Assembly: GCA_030386875.1 (NCBI GenBank)
Contig: CM059575.1
Location: 43,926,859 to 43,990,858 of the forward strand
DNA length: 64,000 nucleotides
Source: Morinoia aosen
Taxonomy: Eukaryota; Arthropoda; Malacostraca; Amphipoda; Talitridae
Direction: 5' to 3'
In this document: positions 60,288 through 64,000 of the stretch, piece by piece
Position numbering within the stretch: the first letter of the stretch is position 1
Layout of the letters: every line of letters starts with the position of its first letter
Notes under the pieces: generated by a model
Seen by the model: the letters and a program-made list of their open reading frames with translations, nothing else
Database searches by the model: none
Told to the model about the DNA's origin: nothing
Translations under genes and position numbers: made by a program

Positions 60288-60938
60288 TTGGAATACTTCT
60301 CTAGAACACACTTTTGCCCACATATGAGCAAACAAGTGAACAAGCATGCGAAGAAAAATTCAATTTCCATTAGCAGAAAAGAACATCAACGAAGTGTAAT
60401 GCGCTGTTCACGCAAGGGTATGGCGGAGACACCCATATCTGGCTCGGCTCGTGAAGAACGTTGCCGTGGGCGGACAAATGACAGTGAAGAGCTTTTCAAT
60501 GATATTTTTCCCGGCAACCGTCATACAGTCTCGTGGCTGGTGAAGAGCATGGAAGGAAGGTCCGTACGAACATCGATGTTGTTTTGTCAGCGAGGGAGAG
60601 ATGACCCCACGATGGCCCTGATGCTCCCGATGACCTCTTCGAAAGGAATAATAACCGAGCGGGATAATTTGAGCAACTCTGACCTATGGATGGGCCGTAA
60701 AGAAGGTTGGTCACTGCACGGAGAGAGCTCTATGCTCGCTGATTTATATATTGAAAAGTTTTGTATTTTGTCCGCAACAATGTGCCTAATTAACGGCTTT
60801 CCCGAGGAGACTTGCTTGCCTAACAATTTATGTTCGTACAAGGGGCTGGCTCAGAGGTGCGGGGCTAAAGCCTTTCAAAGGTCATTGCTTCAAAGTGAGA
60901 CCGGCGTTTTCTTCACTAAAATTTTGACGGAAAACTAA
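60288..60938 (+). CDS. Unrecognised 216-codon ORF
   Basis: The longest open frame in the window not explained by the host gene or by tandem repeats. It begins MEYFSRTHFC, is basic and Met-rich, and has no signal peptide, membrane segment or motif I recognise. The stretch is richer in G and C than its surroundings, which lowers stop-codon frequency. Opposite-strand frames of 72 and 84 codons are also open. It could be a young gene, an exon of a gene whose splicing is not visible, a remnant of an unknown element or chance. There is no poly(A) signal or promoter clearly tied to it. Confidence 0.2.
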   Translation: MEYFSRTHFCPHMSKQVNKHAKKNSISISRKEHQRSVMRCSRKGMAETPISGSAREERCRGRTNDSEELFNDIFPGNRHTVSWLVKSMEGRSVRTSMLFCQRGRDDPTMALMLPMTSSKGIITERDNLSNSDLWMGRKEGWSLHGESSMLADLYIEKFCILSATMCLINGFPEETCLPNNLCSYKGLAQRCGAKAFQRSLLQSETGVFFTKILTEN

Positions 60939-60941
60939 CAA

Positions 60942-63440
60942 TTTTCTTCTTTATTACGTGGGGAATGCAAAGCAAACGGCCGGACATTTTGTATTCACAG
61001 TAACCTTTCCTGCCTATTGTTCCGAAAACATTTTACCTATACGATACACATTATAATTACGGCATAATTTTCGACCGTATACTCATATTATAACAATATG
61101 CATACAGTGAATTGATATTTCAACACAAAATTGATGTTAATGTGAGATTAACTTGTCTTCTGACAACTCTCGTAGGTTAGCTCATATTCAGAACCGACGT
61201 AGTCATGCATCCAGTATGAAACCTCATTTGGAGTGCCAAAGATTTGCAGCAGTGTTGCGTCCCATAGTGAAGTTGTCACTGAAACACGTCACTTTTTGTG
61301 AGATGCGCGTTTAGCACGAGCGTAGATGTGTGGGATATTTTCTGCAGTCGTGACCATGCAGCTCTAAGAGAGGACGCAGTCAAGTTTCTATGAGGAGTTC
61401 ATTTCGAGAAGTCGGCAGCGTCGACGCCGTGGAATTCATTTCTTTCAAAATGTTGATGAACCAAATAGAAGCAGCTCTATATTAATACATAATTTATGAG
61501 CTACTCAAAGTAAACATGGCAAATTCAGATGCAATATAAAGTAGTTTGATAAATTAATTTTCAAAGCTCTTTGACATTTTGTACATAGCGCTATGGTTTT
61601 TTACCACAGATGCAATTTTGATTATTTGGTGGGGCGACTGTATTTTGGTTCATTCGTGTTGATTTTGGATGAAACTCTGGTGTGGTAATTGAGGCGATCT
61701 GTCTTGAAAGTTCACAGTACAGAAATTTTCTCCAACTAAATGCATACTAACATAAATACTAGCTAATTGCTAATACTAAATACTAAAATCTAAGTGGTTT
61801 ATTTATGTATTGTTTAATTCTGACCCAGTGAAGCAAAAATGCACACACGGTTCCTTGTACAGTGAACGAAAAGGATTATCCAAAGCATCACGCGCCGGAT
61901 ATCCCCATGTAAAACAATATTACGCTCTCCGCCGGCGTGGAAATAATTCGGACTTTGACTATGTTTTTAAACCATCAGTTAAGTAAAGAAAAAATAGGTA
62001 ATGGCTTTGTGTGGCTCTAATACATTAAATTGATATAGTGTTACAGAAATTATGAAAAGAGATACATGCATTGGTTAACGAAACCTGGGTCTCAAAGTTC
62101 ATCTCACTCTGAGCGAGGCGGTAAGGAACTATTCTGCCACCGAGGATGAATTTGCAAACGTAGTTGAAAAGAAATCTCTCGAAATCCATGGAACGACGTG
62201 AATACGTCTATCTATGCTTTCACCTTCATGCAATAGTTCATTCTCAAATGTTATTTCCAATTTCTTGCAGCTATATCCTTTCACTGAGGATATTTCTGAA
62301 CTTGGGTGCTAGCAGTTAAACTTCAGTCGCTTCCAAGTAAACTTTTGCTATATGCAACATGGTAAGAAATTTATTCATTGATGATTCTACGCGTTAAATA
62401 GAAAACAATATTGAAGTTACCCACTAAAATGCGATAATTAATACGGTGCATACGATGGAGTACATCGCCATGCAGTTGGCAACAGCTCAACAAAATTGCG
62501 CACTGGCATTTCAGGCCCAAAACGCTGTATCAGAAGGCTGTATCGTTCGCTCTAGCCCAGCTTGTAGAAAAACTCGTTTCATGAGTTCATAACTAACAGG
62601 CAAAAGAGTGTGACCACAAAATAGCAGAAATAATAACATAGATTCAATGAGAAACTTTCAAGGAAATCAGATCAATCTCCCTTTCGGAAATGGTTGTATT
62701 CAATTATTTTCTTGGGCTGATTTCTATTGCGTTCATTGATGCGTAAGCGAAAGATTCTGGCGGTGCACGTTAGAATAAACGATGTATAGAATTGAAGTAC
62801 TAGAATTATACGTTTTGGGGCAGACTGGACACATATCTATCCGCCAATCCGTTCGTGACAGAAGTGGCTCTTTGGAATATATTTAATATTCATTAAACCT
62901 AAAATTTTAGTGCTGTGAATAACAGACACTGATAAAATCTCTTCCGCATCGTTAACATGGAACGCCTAGTACATAATATCAGTCAAAACAAATTTACTGT
63001 TTTGTATCTCACACACATAAGCTCGTCCATGAATGAATCTTACTTAGCACAAAATTTCTTCGCTTGCCCTGCGTTAGCACACATGAAAAACTATTTTCAC
63101 CTAAGAAATGTTCTACAGCAACACATAATTTTCGGAAATATAAATCTTGGTCTTGTGCAACCATCCCACTGCGTGCACAATAGTTTTGATTCCAGTCGAT
63201 TCCTCGAACAGGAGAGGAATTTAAGTACAGTTTTTTTTGCTCTTAACGTTGTCAAACATGTTGCACTTACTCAGGTTATCTTCGTAATTTTACATTCACT
63301 GAAATTTTATTAGCGTAAAATTTTATCCCTCATATCTTCTGCCTATGAGTTCCGTCATCACATTTATAATAAATTCGAAGCCATCGTCCTGTCAGGAGCC
63401 AAATTCTCCAATAACTGCTGTCGCCGTAAGCATAGCGGTA
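60942..63440. other. Intergenic, no recognisable feature
   Basis: AT-rich; the 118-codon ORF at 62,957-63,313 is unrecognised. Confidence 0.4.
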
Positions 63441-63620
63441 CAGCTGACGTCAGCGGAAGTTTTTCTGAGCGATAATTTTTTTGAAAATCAGCCAAAATGA
63501 CCGATGGGTCGCTGGTGTCTACGCCGCCTGCCTGGTCGTACGAGGACTCGCCTCACGAAGTTGGCTAATTTCGCAGTTGTGTCCAGGATTGACAGCTAAC
63601 GCGCTCTGTCATGAGTGAGT
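63441..63620 (+). promoter_or_regulatory. Possible promoter and first exon with palindromic CRE
   Basis: TGACGTCA (63,445-63,452) is a perfect cAMP-response element. Fifty bases on, CAAAATG (63,493-63,499) fits the insect start context and opens a 23-codon frame (MTDGSLVSTPPAWSYEDSPH). A donor-like GTGAGT lies at 63,615. The short frame stops before that donor, so it may be an upstream ORF in a 5' exon. Speculative. Confidence 0.2.
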
Positions 63621-64000
63621 AATAATAATTATTCTTGTTCTTAAAATTGCATTTTCGTCTTTCTCAGCGTTTAAATGATTTATTTTTGAGGGAAAAATTC
63701 ACTCCAACTAATTTTTTTTCGATTGCGTGACTGAATTTTGGTACAAGTGACAACAAATTACAAAAATATATTTTTCATGAGAATGCCAGCTTTCCAACGC
63801 ATTTCAAACGCCAAGAACAACACATTAAGTGGATTTTTCACCGGCAGAAGTAAAGAAAATTTTCAGCCGAATGTAAGTTTGCAGACTACTGAGTGAGCTC
63901 ACACTTTGATGTATATACTATGGAAGAAACAGGTTGTTTGATTAACTACACTTATTTGCTAATGAGAGTTCGTGGAATACATCCTGAGTTTCCAAAATCT
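63621..64000. other. Right edge, no recognisable feature
   Basis: AT-rich; nothing supportable. Confidence 0.4.

Overview
The window is AT-rich eukaryotic DNA, very probably from an arthropod and most likely an insect. It has introns of 150-330 bp, insect-style splice sites and a large intergenic or intronic expanse full of decayed transposons: LINEs, Penelope-like elements, mariner/Tc1, hAT and a tRNA-derived SINE. I cannot name the species.

Layout. (1) 1-3.6 kb: the 3' part of one well-supported protein-coding gene on the + strand. Three exons (237-897, 1050-1857, 2190-2681) encode about 652 visible residues of a Ser/Pro-rich nuclear protein. It ends in a SAM domain of the Polycomb-associated SAMD7/SAMD11 type and carries a PLDLS (CtBP-type) motif and an exact VKMEPLSP phospho-SUMO consensus. 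Its 5' end lies outside the window. (2) 5.4-7.8 kb: a 5'-truncated LINE followed by a mariner-type transposase remnant. (3) 8.8-22 kb: mostly featureless, with one possible signal-peptide exon, a possible TATA promoter, small hairpins and a Penelope-like reverse transcriptase remnant. (4) 22.4-25.0 kb: a 24-bp minisatellite with a 120-bp higher-order period, and a Penelope-like GIY-YIG endonuclease piece with a hammerhead-like stem in its tail. (5) 28.9-31.7 kb: GC-rich patches, one with strong G-quadruplex potential. (6) 32.6-40.7 kb: an 8.05-kb nest of DNA transposons. An outer hAT-like element (TIR CAGGGTTGCGGAGTCGG, perfect 8-bp target duplication GTTTAACC) holds two IS630/Tc1/mariner-type deletion derivatives. 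One of these is split by an inner hAT element with its own perfect duplication, AGCATAGA. An old inverted repeat also lies inside the outer element. (7) 42-53 kb: a Tc1-like fragment and two more copies of the same LINE family, one interrupted by a tRNA-derived SINE. (8) 53-64 kb: mostly featureless, with a tandem duplication, a possible microexon, one unexplained 216-codon ORF and a possible promoter/first exon with a palindromic CRE near the right edge.

Only the SAM-domain gene is a confident host gene. The rest is a layered transposon record. No bacterial-type operon, CRISPR array, rRNA or convincing free-standing tRNA gene is present, and I recognised no LTR retrovirus, Polinton or other capsid- or envelope-bearing element.
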